A DNA stretch of 64,000 bases. Source: an uncultured Clostridia bacterium (GTDB lineage Bacteria; Bacillota; Clostridia; Christensenellales; Borkfalkiaceae). Positions within the stretch are counted from its first letter, which is position 1, and each line of letters opens with the position of its first letter. Of the stretch, positions 32,130 through 40,539 are shown piece after piece. Under the pieces are notes generated by a model. That model saw only the letters and a program-made list of their open reading frames with translations. It was not told the DNA's origin and did no database searches. Both the position numbers and the translations under genes were made by a program. The stretch lies in NCBI GenBank assembly GCA_934254825.1, contig CAKQMB010000003.1, forward strand, positions 1-64,000, given 5' to 3'.

Positions 32130-34088
32130 ATGCCAAAAATAAATATTCTTGATAAAAAGATTTATAACAGAATTGCAGCCGGGGAAGTCGTCGAACGTCC
32201 GTATTCGGTTGTAAAAGAACTTGTCGAAAACGCGCTCGACGCAAAAGCCGACGATATAGAAATCGTTATCGAGGACGGAGGAAAGAAGCTTATCCGCGTC
32301 AGCGATAACGGTTGCGGAATTTCTGCCGACGATTTGACGAAAGCTTTTCTTCCGCATGCGACAAGCAAAATATCTACCGTCGACGATCTCGATCATATTC
32401 TCACCCTCGGTTTCAGAGGGGAAGCTCTGGCTTCTATCGGCGCGGTTTCGAAAGCTTCTATCGTTACGAAAACAAGCGACGAAGAAATGGGTAATATGAT
32501 CGTTTGCGAAGGCGGAGTAATAGGGGACGTGGACGTTTATCCCTCGGAACAGGGAACGTCCGTGATAGTGGAAAATCTTTTTTACAACACTCCCGCAAGA
32601 GCCAAATTCCTGAAAGCTTCCAAAAGCGAAGAAACGGATATCACGAATATAATTACGAGACTTATTTTGTCGCATCCGAACGTTGCTTTCAAATATACTT
32701 CCAACGGAAAAACGATCGCGCAGTCGTTTGGCGGAGGGCTTGACGAGGCGATAATCGAAATTTACGGATATAATGCGATAACAGATTGTATTCCCATTGA
32801 AACCGAGAAAAACGGTATGAAAATAAGCGGTTATCTCGGGCATTACTATTTCACGAAACCGAACAGAACCTATCAGACGGTAATTCTGAACGGAAGATAT
32901 GTTGTAAACAACACGATTCAGTCTGCAATTCACAACGCTTATTCGTCTTATCTTATGAAAAGACAATATCCGTTTTACGTTCTCAATATAGAAATGTCGC
33001 CCGAAACGGTCGACGTAAACGTACATCCGAACAAAACCGACGTAAGATTTATCGATAATCAGGTTATATATTCCACACTTTATTCGATCGTGACGAAAGT
33101 CCTCGACGGTTCTGCCGCCGCGCTCGATATAGTGAAACGTAACGATTATATGCAGATAGACGTCGGATCGAGACCTATCGTTCCGAAAAAAGAAATCAAA
33201 AGCGAAGACATAAAAGAAATTCATTGCGAAAGACCGTTTGTCTCTTCGTTTGACGGAGATTTTCTCAAAAAGGGACTCGACGAGTGCGAATACGACGAAA
33301 AACCGACGACAAAAATTCCCGAAAACGCTTCGCAACCTATACAAAGAAAAATCGGGTTTATGGAAGAAAATACCGACCTCGAACCCGAAGACGAAAATGA
33401 AAAAGGTAGCAAAATCGACGATATTTTCGCGGAAAATAAAAAATATATCGCCGAACTCGAAGCGAAGAAAAAAGAGGAGAACGAAAAGAAACCCGAACAA
33501 CAGGAATTGGATGTCCGGGCGGATTTCAGAGTTGTGGGACAAGTTCTTACGACCTATCTTATTCTCGAAAGGGGCGACGAGATATTCTTTATCGACCAGC
33601 ATGCCGCTCACGAAAGACTTCTGTACGATAAGTATATGGAAGAATACAAAAACGGAAAAGTCGACGAACAGACAATGTTCGTGCCGTATATTTTCCGCGT
33701 GAACGAAAGCGAGTCCGAGTTTATTACGGGTAAGTTTAAAGACCTTCGTAAAATGGGTTTCGACATTTCGGAATACGACACAAACGAATTTTCGGTATAT
33801 TCCGTTCCGCTTACTCTTTTCGATATCGATCTTAAATCGTTTTTCGACGATTTGCTTTCCGATATCTCTTTCAAAAAAGAAACTGTTCCCGAAATCATTC
33901 ACGACAAAATAGCGATGAAAGCCTGCAAAGCGGCTATAAAATCGGGTAAAGTTTTAAGCGAGGACGAAATAGACTCTCTTTTGAAAGCAATGAATTACGA
34001 CACGACTATGCGTTGCCCGCACGGAAGACCCGTTACGGTAAGAATTTCGAGGACGGAGATCGATAAATGGTTCAAGAGGATAGTCTGA
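32130..34088 (+). CDS. mutL: DNA mismatch repair endonuclease MutL
   Basis: A 652-aa MutL. The GHKL ATPase domain shows IAAGEVVERPYSVVKELVEN, DNGCGISADDLTKAF and TLGFRGEALASIGAVSK. A long charged linker lies around residues 360-460. The C-terminal dimerisation/nuclease domain has QHAAHERLLYDK, the DQHAAHERxxY-type metal-binding motif of endonuclease-active MutL, and ACKAAIKSGKVLS plus CPHGRPVTVRI. It makes the strand nick that starts repair after MutS. It overlaps miaA by 22 nt. Confidence 0.97.
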   Translation: MPKINILDKKIYNRIAAGEVVERPYSVVKELVENALDAKADDIEIVIEDGGKKLIRVSDNGCGISADDLTKAFLPHATSKISTVDDLDHILTLGFRGEALASIGAVSKASIVTKTSDEEMGNMIVCEGGVIGDVDVYPSEQGTSVIVENLFYNTPARAKFLKASKSEETDITNIITRLILSHPNVAFKYTSNGKTIAQSFGGGLDEAIIEIYGYNAITDCIPIETEKNGMKISGYLGHYYFTKPNRTYQTVILNGRYVVNNTIQSAIHNAYSSYLMKRQYPFYVLNIEMSPETVDVNVHPNKTDVRFIDNQVIYSTLYSIVTKVLDGSAAALDIVKRNDYMQIDVGSRPIVPKKEIKSEDIKEIHCERPFVSSFDGDFLKKGLDECEYDEKPTTKIPENASQPIQRKIGFMEENTDLEPEDENEKGSKIDDIFAENKKYIAELEAKKKEENEKKPEQQELDVRADFRVVGQVLTTYLILERGDEIFFIDQHAAHERLLYDKYMEEYKNGKVDEQTMFVPYIFRVNESESEFITGKFKDLRKMGFDISEYDTNEFSVYSVPLTLFDIDLKSFFDDLLSDISFKKETVPEIIHDKIAMKACKAAIKSGKVLSEDEIDSLLKAMNYDTTMRCPHGRPVTVRISRTEIDKWFKRIV

Positions 34089-35020
34089 TTTCGTCGTCCG
34101 ATTTACCGCTGAATAAAGTTGTCGTCGTGCTTGGTCCTACGGCGTCGGGAAAATCCTCCCTGGCAGTGGAAATCGCTCTTAAATTCGGCGGTGAAATAGT
34201 ATCCGCAGATTCGGTTTCGGTTTATAAAGGTCTCGATATAGGCTCGGCTAAGCCGTCGGAAAGCGAAATGAAAGGAGTACCGCATCATCTGATCGACGCG
34301 GTATCGCCGAAAAGTTCGTTTTCCGTGGGGGATTACGAGGATCTTGCGTTGCCCGTCGTAAACGATATATTGAAAAGGGGCAAACTTCCTGTAATTTGCG
34401 GCGGTACGGGGTTTTATATAAATTCGATTTTATATAAGATGAGTTACGGACTTTCAAAGGGAAACTCTGAAATACGCGAAAAATATGAAAAACTCGCCGC
34501 CGAACACGGTAAGGAATCGGTTTACGCCGTATTGCGAGAAAAGGATCCCGAGACGGCGGAAAAACTTCATCCGAACGATCTTGTAAGAGTGATCAGAGCG
34601 CTTGAAATTTTCGAGGGAACAGGCGTAAAAAAGTCTGATATAAAAGATGAGATGAAACCGCGTTTTTCTTTTGTTGCGTTGTTTCCGTCGATGCCGAGAG
34701 ATGTTCTTTACGACAGGATAAACAAAAGAGTCGACATAATGCTTGACAAGGGACTTGAAAACGAGGTCAAAGGTCTTTTGGAAAGCGGAGTAACGCTGTC
34801 GGATCAGTGTATGCAGGGCATCGGCTATAAGGAAGTTGCCGAAGCTTTAACGCGCGGCGAAGAGGTTTCGGCGGAGCTTATAAAAATGAATACACGCCGT
34901 TATGCAAAACGGCAAATTACGTTTTTCAAGCGTTTTTCAAATCTCGAATATATCGATATGACGGAAACGAACGCATATGAAAAAGCTTTTAAAATCGTAG
35001 AAAAATTCTTAAATTTTTAA
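34067..35020 (+). CDS. miaA: tRNA dimethylallyltransferase MiaA
   Basis: A 317-aa isopentenyltransferase with Walker A LGPTASGKSSLAVEIA, the ADSVSVYKGLDIGSAKPS loop, GVPHHLID and ICGGTGFYINSILY. QCMQGIGYKEV and TRRYAKRQITFFKRF lie near the C-terminus. It transfers dimethylallyl from DMAPP to A37 of tRNAs reading U-starting codons; MiaB then thiomethylates it. The start lies inside mutL, with GGAGATCG upstream. Confidence 0.96.
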   Translation: MVQEDSLISSSDLPLNKVVVVLGPTASGKSSLAVEIALKFGGEIVSADSVSVYKGLDIGSAKPSESEMKGVPHHLIDAVSPKSSFSVGDYEDLALPVVNDILKRGKLPVICGGTGFYINSILYKMSYGLSKGNSEIREKYEKLAAEHGKESVYAVLREKDPETAEKLHPNDLVRVIRALEIFEGTGVKKSDIKDEMKPRFSFVALFPSMPRDVLYDRINKRVDIMLDKGLENEVKGLLESGVTLSDQCMQGIGYKEVAEALTRGEEVSAELIKMNTRRYAKRQITFFKRFSNLEYIDMTETNAYEKAFKIVEKFLNF

Positions 35021-35038
35021 ATGTTTTACGTTTAACGT

Positions 35039-35070
35039 AAAAGCTCCCGAAAGTGTCGGGAGCTTTTTTT
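35039..35070. terminator. Bidirectional terminator between miaA and the exonuclease gene
   Basis: A perfect 12-bp stem (AAAAGCTCCCGA, 35039-35050 with 35056-35067) and a T-run of seven on the plus side, with A-rich sequence on the other. Confidence 0.9.
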
Positions 35071-36073
35071 ATAGTCTTGTTTCGTAATACTTCGCAAGAA
35101 ACTCTTTGTCGTCGAATTCAAAGTTTTTTTCATATCCGCAAATTGCTTCGAGTTCTTGTAAGGTTATTATCGTAACCTTTCTTTTTTTGATTTGCTCGAC
35201 CAAAGCTTTTCGTTTGTCGTTATCGTTTTTGTCGATTACGACGAACAGCGAGCAGGAGTCCGCGTCCCGCGTGAAGCCGTAACCTTTTTCGGTGAAAAGC
35301 TTTATGAGCGTTCTCGTGTAGTTTACGTCGAGTTTTTCTGTTTTATATGAAAAGCAGATTTTGCCTTTTCCGCGTTTTGACGAAAGCGAAGAAATATAAT
35401 CGTAAAAAAGAACGGACTGGATTTTTTTGCTTCGTTTAAGTCCGAAAAGTTCGGTATTTAAAGCGTCCGAATAATTCATATGATATCCGAGCGAGTCGTT
35501 TACGCCGTTATGAACGCTGTATTTTTTTATCAATTCCGAAAGGGAAGTGTTTTCTTCTTCGAAAAATTTTTTCAGAAACATAACCGAAACGGCGGCGTCG
35601 TCGTCCGAGCGATGTTCCGTGTAAGTCAAACCGTATTTCTCGCCGAGCGTTTTAAGTCCGACGGAGTTTGCTTCCGGATGAATAAGCTGATAGAGAAACT
35701 GCGCGTCGATAAATTCGAATTCTATTCTTTCAAGTCCGTATTTATCGCAGGCGTCGTTAAGATATTTCACGTCGTTTACCATCGAAAATCCGATGATTGT
35801 TCTGCCTTTGAAAAGCGATTTGACAAACTCGTATTTTTCTGAAAATTTCGGAGCTTTCCTGAAATCCGCCACTTCGTAAGCAAATGTGACGCCAGTTCGT
35901 TTGGCGTTTTTTTTATCGCCGACCGCAAACCTTTTGGGCAGAGGATTGAATAAAACGTCTTCGCGGTCGATGATATTAAGATTTTCGTCGCAAACGCAGT
36001 AACCGACAGAGCATAAGCTGCCGTCGTTATCCTTTCCCGTGCAGCTCTCCGTGTCTATTGCAAGATATTCCAT
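35069..36073 (-). CDS. DnaQ-like 3'-5' exonuclease domain protein
   Basis: A 334-aa protein. Residues 1-175 form a DEDD-type exonuclease: LAIDTESCTGKDND (first acidic pair), a middle GFSMVNDVKYLNDACDKYGL segment and HRSDDDAAVSVMFL (His/Asp motif). The C-terminal region (about 235-330) is beta-alpha and might be a BRCT-like domain (FVVIDKNDNDKRKALVEQIK). The start codon directly follows the lexA stop (TAAATG), so it is co-transcribed with lexA and likely SOS-induced. A role in DNA repair is inferred from the domain and this location. Confidence 0.82.
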   Translation of the reverse strand: MEYLAIDTESCTGKDNDGSLCSVGYCVCDENLNIIDREDVLFNPLPKRFAVGDKKNAKRTGVTFAYEVADFRKAPKFSEKYEFVKSLFKGRTIIGFSMVNDVKYLNDACDKYGLERIEFEFIDAQFLYQLIHPEANSVGLKTLGEKYGLTYTEHRSDDDAAVSVMFLKKFFEEENTSLSELIKKYSVHNGVNDSLGYHMNYSDALNTELFGLKRSKKIQSVLFYDYISSLSSKRGKGKICFSYKTEKLDVNYTRTLIKLFTEKGYGFTRDADSCSLFVVIDKNDNDKRKALVEQIKKRKVTIITLQELEAICGYEKNFEFDDKEFLAKYYETRL

Positions 36074-36670
36074 TTATCTGTATTTCCTTATAAGCCCTAT
36101 AACCTTGCCTAAAACGCTCAGTTCGTCGACGACTATATCGTCATACGCGGAGTTTTCAGGGTGGAGAATAAATTTCCCGTCGCGCTTGAAAAATCTTTTT
36201 ACCGTAGCGGAATCGTCCACGAGCGCGGCGATCAGTTCTCCGTTTTCGGCGGTGTCCTGTTTTCTTATGATAACTTTGTCTCCGCTGTATATACCGATCT
36301 CTTTCATACTGTCGCCTTTAACGTTCAGAATAAACGTTTCGGACGTCGTTTCGAAATCTCGCGACAAAGGGTAGTATTCGTCGAGGTTTTCAACGGCGAG
36401 AATAGGCGTGCCGGCGGCAATCGTTCCGACGACAGGCACCGAGATGCAGTCGGCTTTGGGCTTTGTGAGCATTATGGCTCTTTTTTTGCTTCCGCTGATG
36501 CTGATCGAACCGTTTTCTTCGAGTTTTTTGAGGTACGAGTGGCACGTTGCCGTCGATTTGATTGCCAGATCGCGGCAAATTTCCCTTACCGACGGGGGGT
36601 ACCCGTAGTTATCGATAAAACCTTCCACATAGGAGAGGACTTCGTTAAGCTTTTCGTCCGTTTTAGACAT
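36074..36670 (-). CDS. lexA: SOS repressor LexA
   Basis: A 198-aa LexA. The N-terminal winged helix contains IDNYGYPPSVREICRDLAIK. Self-cleavage residues are present: scissile Ala86-Gly87 in GTIAAGTP, Ser121 in KGDSMKE and Lys158 in TVKRF. It represses SOS genes until RecA filaments trigger self-cleavage. A palindromic LexA-type box overlaps the -35 of its own promoter (36726-36739), indicating autorepression. The ribosome-binding site is AAAGG. The exonuclease gene downstream shares the transcript. Confidence 0.96.
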   Translation of the reverse strand: MSKTDEKLNEVLSYVEGFIDNYGYPPSVREICRDLAIKSTATCHSYLKKLEENGSISISGSKKRAIMLTKPKADCISVPVVGTIAAGTPILAVENLDEYYPLSRDFETTSETFILNVKGDSMKEIGIYSGDKVIIRKQDTAENGELIAALVDDSATVKRFFKRDGKFILHPENSAYDDIVVDELSVLGKVIGLIRKYR

Positions 36671-36699
36671 TTTATTTACCTTTTTCGTTTAGTAATAAA

Positions 36700-36728
36700 A
36701 GTATACCATAATTTTCCTTGAAAATCAA
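36700..36728 (-). promoter_or_regulatory. SigmaA-type promoter of lexA
   Basis: On the minus strand TTGATT (36728-36723), 17 bp, TATACT (36705-36700). The LexA-type box overlaps its -35. Confidence 0.75.
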
Positions 36729-36739
36729 ACATTTGTTTG
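36726..36739. promoter_or_regulatory. Probable LexA (SOS) box
   Basis: The 14-bp sequence CAAACATTTGTTTG has CAAAC / GTTTG arms around ATTT. It has the spacing of the Gram-positive box CGAAC-N4-GTTCG with a G-to-A change in each arm, and it lies over the lexA -35 and about 22 bp upstream of the divergent promoter. Confidence 0.7.
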
Positions 36740-36760
36740 CCGAATTTTATTGAAAAAATA

Positions 36761-36789
36761 TTGAAAAAAATATTATTTGGTGTTATAAT
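36761..36789 (+). promoter_or_regulatory. SigmaA-type promoter of the small Cys-rich protein
   Basis: TTGAAA (36761-36766), 17 bp, TATAAT (36784-36789). It is divergent from the lexA promoter. Confidence 0.8.
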
Positions 36790-36820
36790 TTATTCGTTCA
36801 ATAATTACGGAGCCGAAACA

Positions 36821-37006
36821 ATGAAAAAAGAAAACGGATTAAACGACGAAAACGAAGAAGAATGCGTTTTGTACGACAGAAAATGCATCGGTTGCGGAGA
36901 GTGCGAATTGTGCGACCTCGACCCTCTGAAAATATGTGACAACTGCGGAAAATGCATCGACATGAAAGATGTTGCGAGCGTTAAAATCGATAGCATAGAA
37001 AAGTAA
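36821..37006 (+). CDS. 61-aa Cys-rich protein, ferredoxin/zinc-ribbon-like
   Basis: A 61-aa protein starting MKKENGLNDENEEECVLYDR. Its eight cysteines include CIGCGECELC and CDNCGKC, a pattern that could bind an Fe-S cluster or zinc. The ATG at 36821 is preceded by CGGAG and a good promoter. It is divergent from lexA, with the SOS box between them. I do not recognise a named family; a link to the SOS response is possible only by position. Confidence 0.75.
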   Translation: MKKENGLNDENEEECVLYDRKCIGCGECELCDLDPLKICDNCGKCIDMKDVASVKIDSIEK

Positions 37007-37080
37007 AACAGTCTATCGGATTTTTGGCGGAAAAATAGGTGAAAATTACATAAATTAAGCCCCGGCTAAATGAAAAACTC

Positions 37081-37109
37081 TTGCAATTTAGCAGAGAATA
37101 ATATATAAT
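37081..37109 (+). promoter_or_regulatory. SigmaA-type promoter of the M50 protease-scpA-scpB operon (leaderless)
   Basis: TTGCAA (37081-37086), 17 bp, TATAAT (37104-37109). The ATG at 37116 starts 7 nt after the -10 and has no ribosome-binding site. Confidence 0.8.
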
Positions 37110-37115
37110 TAACGT

Positions 37116-37802
37116 ATGGAATATTTTTTAAGCAAGCTCGTTTTATATTTGGCGAACTTTCTTGCGATCCTTATAGTTTTGCCGTGTCACGAATTCGCTC
37201 ACGCCTTTGCGGCTGTCAAAAACGGAGACGAAACGCCGAGACTGAGCGGCAGATATACGCTTAACCCGTTCGCGCATTTCGACCCGTTGGGACTTGTAAT
37301 GCTCATCGTGTTAAGATTCGGCTGGGCAAAACCCGTACCCGTAAACCCCGATAATTTCAGAAACAGAAAAAAAGGCTGTATATGGGTATCGATTGCGGGC
37401 GTTTTAACGAATATCGTTATGGCGATAATCGTCTGCCCCCTGTTTATACTTGTCGCATACAACAAGATATTGTATATCGGGCAGGATTGGTCGATCTATA
37501 TCGATATGCTTATAAAATACTTTTTCGCGTCGCTTTTTTATATGAATATCGGCTTGTTTGTGTTCAACCTTCTGCCGATTTATCCTCTTGACGGATTCAG
37601 ATTATACGAATCTCTCTCGACAAAGCGCGGAAAGTTCTATTATTTCGTTACGAGATATAGTTTTTATATTCTGATCGGAATTCTTCTTCTCGGTTACGCT
37701 TCGGATATTTTCGGGGTATGGTGGCTCGATATATTAGGCGTGGCGATGCAAAAGATTTCCGAGCCGATAATTTATTTATGGAGTTTGATTTTAGGGATAT
37801 GA
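37116..37802 (+). CDS. Site-2 protease family membrane metalloprotease (M50)
   Basis: A 228-aa polytopic protein of the short YwhC/RseP-like group. The first helix ends in the zinc motif HEFAH (about residues 26-30), followed by LSGRYTLNPFAHFDPLG and WAKPVPVNPDNFRNRKKG; the third ligand motif is LLPIYPLDGFRL. About five membrane helices are visible. It is an intramembrane protease with unknown substrate. Its stop overlaps the scpA ATG (ATGA); this pairing with scpAB is common in Clostridia. Predicted leaderless start. Confidence 0.9.
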   Translation: MEYFLSKLVLYLANFLAILIVLPCHEFAHAFAAVKNGDETPRLSGRYTLNPFAHFDPLGLVMLIVLRFGWAKPVPVNPDNFRNRKKGCIWVSIAGVLTNIVMAIIVCPLFILVAYNKILYIGQDWSIYIDMLIKYFFASLFYMNIGLFVFNLLPIYPLDGFRLYESLSTKRGKFYYFVTRYSFYILIGILLLGYASDIFGVWWLDILGVAMQKISEPIIYLWSLILGI

Positions 37803-38692
37803 ACGAATTGGATAATAATACCGTTACGGAAGACGCTGCCGAAGAGAAAATCGAGCAGCCGGTACAACAGAATATTTACGATTATTATTCCGTAAAAGCC
37901 AACGGTTTCGAGTCTGTTGTCGATTACACGACAAAGCTTTCGAATTTCGAAGGTCCGCTCGATTTACTTTTGTATCTCGTAAACAAAGCCGAAATTTCCA
38001 TTCGCGATATTTTCGTTTCCGAGGTCACGGAGCAGTTCATAGAATACGTTCGTTCCGCGAAAGATCTCGATATCGATAAAGAAAGCGAGTATCTCGGCAT
38101 GGCGGCGACCCTTCTCGAAATCAAGTCGAAGGAACTTCTGCCTTTGATGCAGTTCGACTGGGAAGACGACGGTTTCGGCGAATTCGGAGACGATGAAATC
38201 GGTCAGGAAGATATTTTCCGTCAGCTCGAAGAATACGAACTTTTCAAAAAAGCGAGCGAAAACCTTAAAAAACAGGAAACCGTCGATATATTCTATAAAG
38301 AACCCGACGAGTCGGCAAACGAAGTGCGAATCGAATACACGGATTTCAACCTTAAAAATCTTGTGGACGCGTTTTCAAAGCTTCTTACGAGACTCGATCT
38401 CGAAAACAGAATAAAGAGCAGTCAGAAAGAAATCCCCAAGGAAGTCTTTACGGTTGCCGATAAAATCAATTACATAAGAACGACGATGCTTGAAAGGAAG
38501 ACTTGCAGTTTCTTCGAGCTTTTCAAAGACGACGCTTCGAAGATGGAAATCATAACGACCTTTCAGGCGCTTCTCGAACTTCTGAAATTGCAGTATTTAA
38601 CGTACGAGCAGACCGAGACGTTCGGGGATATTACGATAAATTTAAGAGAAGACAGGAGTGAAGAAATTGGAGACCTTAGCGAGTATAATTGA
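37799..38692 (+). CDS. scpA: Segregation and condensation protein A
   Basis: A 297-aa kleisin, from the ATG at 37799 that overlaps the protease stop. After a 40-residue acidic extension the ScpA core begins: LSNFEGPLDLLLYLVNKAEI, RDIFVSEVTEQFIEYV and YLGMAATLLEIKSKELLP. The C-terminal winged helix (FFELFKDDASKMEIITTFQA) follows. With ScpB it bridges SMC to form condensin for chromosome segregation. The N-terminal extension is longer than usual. It overlaps scpB. Confidence 0.95.
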   Translation: MNELDNNTVTEDAAEEKIEQPVQQNIYDYYSVKANGFESVVDYTTKLSNFEGPLDLLLYLVNKAEISIRDIFVSEVTEQFIEYVRSAKDLDIDKESEYLGMAATLLEIKSKELLPLMQFDWEDDGFGEFGDDEIGQEDIFRQLEEYELFKKASENLKKQETVDIFYKEPDESANEVRIEYTDFNLKNLVDAFSKLLTRLDLENRIKSSQKEIPKEVFTVADKINYIRTTMLERKTCSFFELFKDDASKMEIITTFQALLELLKLQYLTYEQTETFGDITINLREDRSEEIGDLSEYN

Positions 38693-39506
38693 GTCGATAT
38701 TGTTCGTTTCGGGCGACGCGGTCGCAATCCGCGATATTTCCGAAAAACTTTGTCTTTCCGACAAAGAAGTGCTTAATATCGCAGAACAGCTTCAAAGAGA
38801 AAAATACAATGCGGATAGCGGCATTCATTTGCTTATTTTCAATAAAAAATTACAGTTCGGAACCAACAAAAACAACGCCGAAAGCGTTGCCACGGTTTTA
38901 AATCCCATAAAAGAGCGCGAACTTTCGAGAAGTATGCTCGAAGTCGCCGCGATAATAGCTTATAAGCAACCCGTAACGAGAATGGATCTCGAAGATATAA
39001 GAAATTGCAGTTGCGAGTACGCGCTTCAAAATCTTTTGAAACTCGGCGTTGTCGAAGTAGTAGGAAGAAAAGATACGATCGGTCACCCCGCGCTTTTCGG
39101 AACAACCGATAATTTCCTTAAACGCTTCCAGATTTCGTCGCTCGATGAACTTCCCGATTACGACGGATTGATCGAAAAAATCAAGAAACTTCACGGGGAT
39201 GACGACGCTTATCTTTTCAAAAAGGACGTATACAACGAAGCCGACGATCCAGAATTACAACAAAATCACGAGTCGTTTGAGCCTGTCGGCGTAAACGATG
39301 AAGGTAAATCCGACGGCGCTCAGCCCGACGAAAAAGGTTTCGGCAATAATGAAACCGAAACAACTTATGATAAAGAGCAAGCCGACGTCGAAGACGATAA
39401 CGAAGAATACGGCGATACGGACGATTCCGATGACTCGGACGACGCAGATGAAAAATCCGCCGTGTCGGAATATGCAGAAACCGACGACGACTCGGAAACA
39501 GCATAA
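38658..39506 (+). CDS. scpB: Segregation and condensation protein B with long acidic tail
   Basis: Up to 282 aa. The GTG at 38658 overlaps scpA by 35 nt; a TTG at 38667 lies 8 nt after AGGAG and may be the real start. Residues 1-180 are the two winged helices of ScpB (ASIIESILFVSGDAVAIRDI, SMLEVAAIIAYKQPVTRMDL, GRKDTIGHPALFGTTDNFLK). The last 90 residues are an Asp/Glu/Ser-rich, low-complexity tail not needed for the fold. It partners ScpA and SMC. Confidence 0.94.
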   Translation: MKKLETLASIIESILFVSGDAVAIRDISEKLCLSDKEVLNIAEQLQREKYNADSGIHLLIFNKKLQFGTNKNNAESVATVLNPIKERELSRSMLEVAAIIAYKQPVTRMDLEDIRNCSCEYALQNLLKLGVVEVVGRKDTIGHPALFGTTDNFLKRFQISSLDELPDYDGLIEKIKKLHGDDDAYLFKKDVYNEADDPELQQNHESFEPVGVNDEGKSDGAQPDEKGFGNNETETTYDKEQADVEDDNEEYGDTDDSDDSDDADEKSAVSEYAETDDDSETA

Positions 39507-39559
39507 AGTAATTTAATAAAGCATAAAAACGATTTAACAACAATCGAATATTAAAGAAT

Positions 39560-39601
39560 AACCGCAAGGGCGAAAAATACAGAAACGCCTTTGCGGTTTT
39601 T
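39560..39601 (+). terminator. Terminator after scpB
   Basis: A 13-bp stem with one wobble (39560-39572 with 39586-39598) ends in GGTTTTT. It separates scpAB from the ytfI unit. Confidence 0.88.
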
Positions 39602-39630
39602 ACATATTTTAAACTTGTTACGCCATAATA
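39602..39630 (+). promoter_or_regulatory. SigmaG/sigmaF-like promoter of ytfI-ytfJ (leaderless)
   Basis: ACATA (39602-39606), 17 bp, CATAATA (39624-39630). The -10 fits CATWHTA fully; the -35 matches GHATR at four of five. ATG 39636 follows the hexamer CATAAT by 7 nt. Confidence 0.5.
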
Positions 39631-39635
39631 TTTGT

Positions 39636-40163
39636 ATGGAATTTTTCATTATTTCGGCAGTGTTATCATTATTTATAATCCCTTTACCTTTTTCGGTAAA
39701 GTGTTTATTTTTGTTTAATGATAAGAAATTATATTTCAGCATTTATTTTTTCAGATTTCTGAAAATAAAATCGGGGTATATAAACATAAAAAAACAAGAT
39801 GTTTTTCTTCATCTGACAGATAAAACGGCTTTGGTTTTTTCTGTTTCGGAAATGATGCCGGGAAAAGAAAGCTTAGAGGTTTTCAATCTGTTCGAATTCA
39901 CAAAATTAAGATACGTCGTCTTAATAGACGCACTGAACGGTACGGGACGGTTTATTGCGTTATCTTTAATAAATATCTTGAATTCTGCAACGTTTTCCGT
40001 TTTGAAAGAAACAAAGCCTCTTATCGATTTCAGGGGCGACGGCGTGATTATCGAAGATAAAACGTCAAGGGCGATCGCCACAGATACCGGGATATGTTTC
40101 AATTTGTATATGATAACGAAAGAGATAGCGAAAAATTTATTTAAAGGAGAAAAAAATGGTTAA
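39636..40163 (+). CDS. ytfI: YtfI-like protein (DUF2953)
   Basis: A 175-aa protein from MEFFIISAVLSLFIIPLPFS, with one N-terminal hydrophobic segment. Such DUF2953 proteins sit directly upstream of ytfJ/gerW in spore formers and are presumed to act with it in the forespore; the biochemistry is unknown. Predicted leaderless start after a sigmaG-like promoter; no ribosome-binding site. It overlaps ytfJ by 8 nt. Confidence 0.75.
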   Translation: MEFFIISAVLSLFIIPLPFSVKCLFLFNDKKLYFSIYFFRFLKIKSGYINIKKQDVFLHLTDKTALVFSVSEMMPGKESLEVFNLFEFTKLRYVVLIDALNGTGRFIALSLINILNSATFSVLKETKPLIDFRGDGVIIEDKTSRAIATDTGICFNLYMITKEIAKNLFKGEKNG

Positions 40164-40539
40164 AGAAAATCAGGATAATAAAATCAAAGAACTTATGAGC
40201 GCGGCTTTGAGAGATATAAATACATTGGTCGACGTTAATACCGTAATTGGTAAACCGTTTACCACAAATGACGGTTCAGCGGTAATTCCCGTCACAAAGG
40301 TGACCATGGCGTTTATGACGGGCGGTGGAGAATACGGCGAAGTAAAAAACATCAGAGGAGACAAAGAACTTCCTTTCGCCGGCGGCAGCGGGGCGATTGT
40401 ATCGCTCAAACCTACGGGATTTCTGGTTGAAAAAGCAAAGGGAGTGAAACTCATAAGCGTTCCTACGGACGCTTTCGAAAAAGCGTTCGAAACGGCGGAG
40501 GAGTTTATAAAAAGCTTTAAAAATGAAGAGAAAGATTAA
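40156..40539 (+). CDS. ytfJ: Sporulation protein YtfJ (GerW family)
   Basis: A 127-aa protein with the GerW pattern: IKELMSAALRDINTLVDVNT, VIGKPFTTNDGSAVIPVTKV, the Gly-rich segment ELPFAGGSGAIVSLKPTGFL and VKLISVP. GerW family proteins are made in the forespore and influence spore germination (SleB activity in Bacillus). The ribosome-binding site is AAAGGAG. It is sandwiched between ytfI and dacB, overlapping both. Confidence 0.93.
   Translation: MVKENQDNKIKELMSAALRDINTLVDVNTVIGKPFTTNDGSAVIPVTKVTMAFMTGGGEYGEVKNIRGDKELPFAGGSGAIVSLKPTGFLVEKAKGVKLISVPTDAFEKAFETAEEFIKSFKNEEKD

Noticed and set aside
32067..33902. 611-aa minus-strand ORF opposite mutL
   Set aside because: It is a shadow of the GA-rich codon use in mutL; the peptide is rich in Phe, Arg, Val and His without any domain, and mutL on the other strand is unambiguous.
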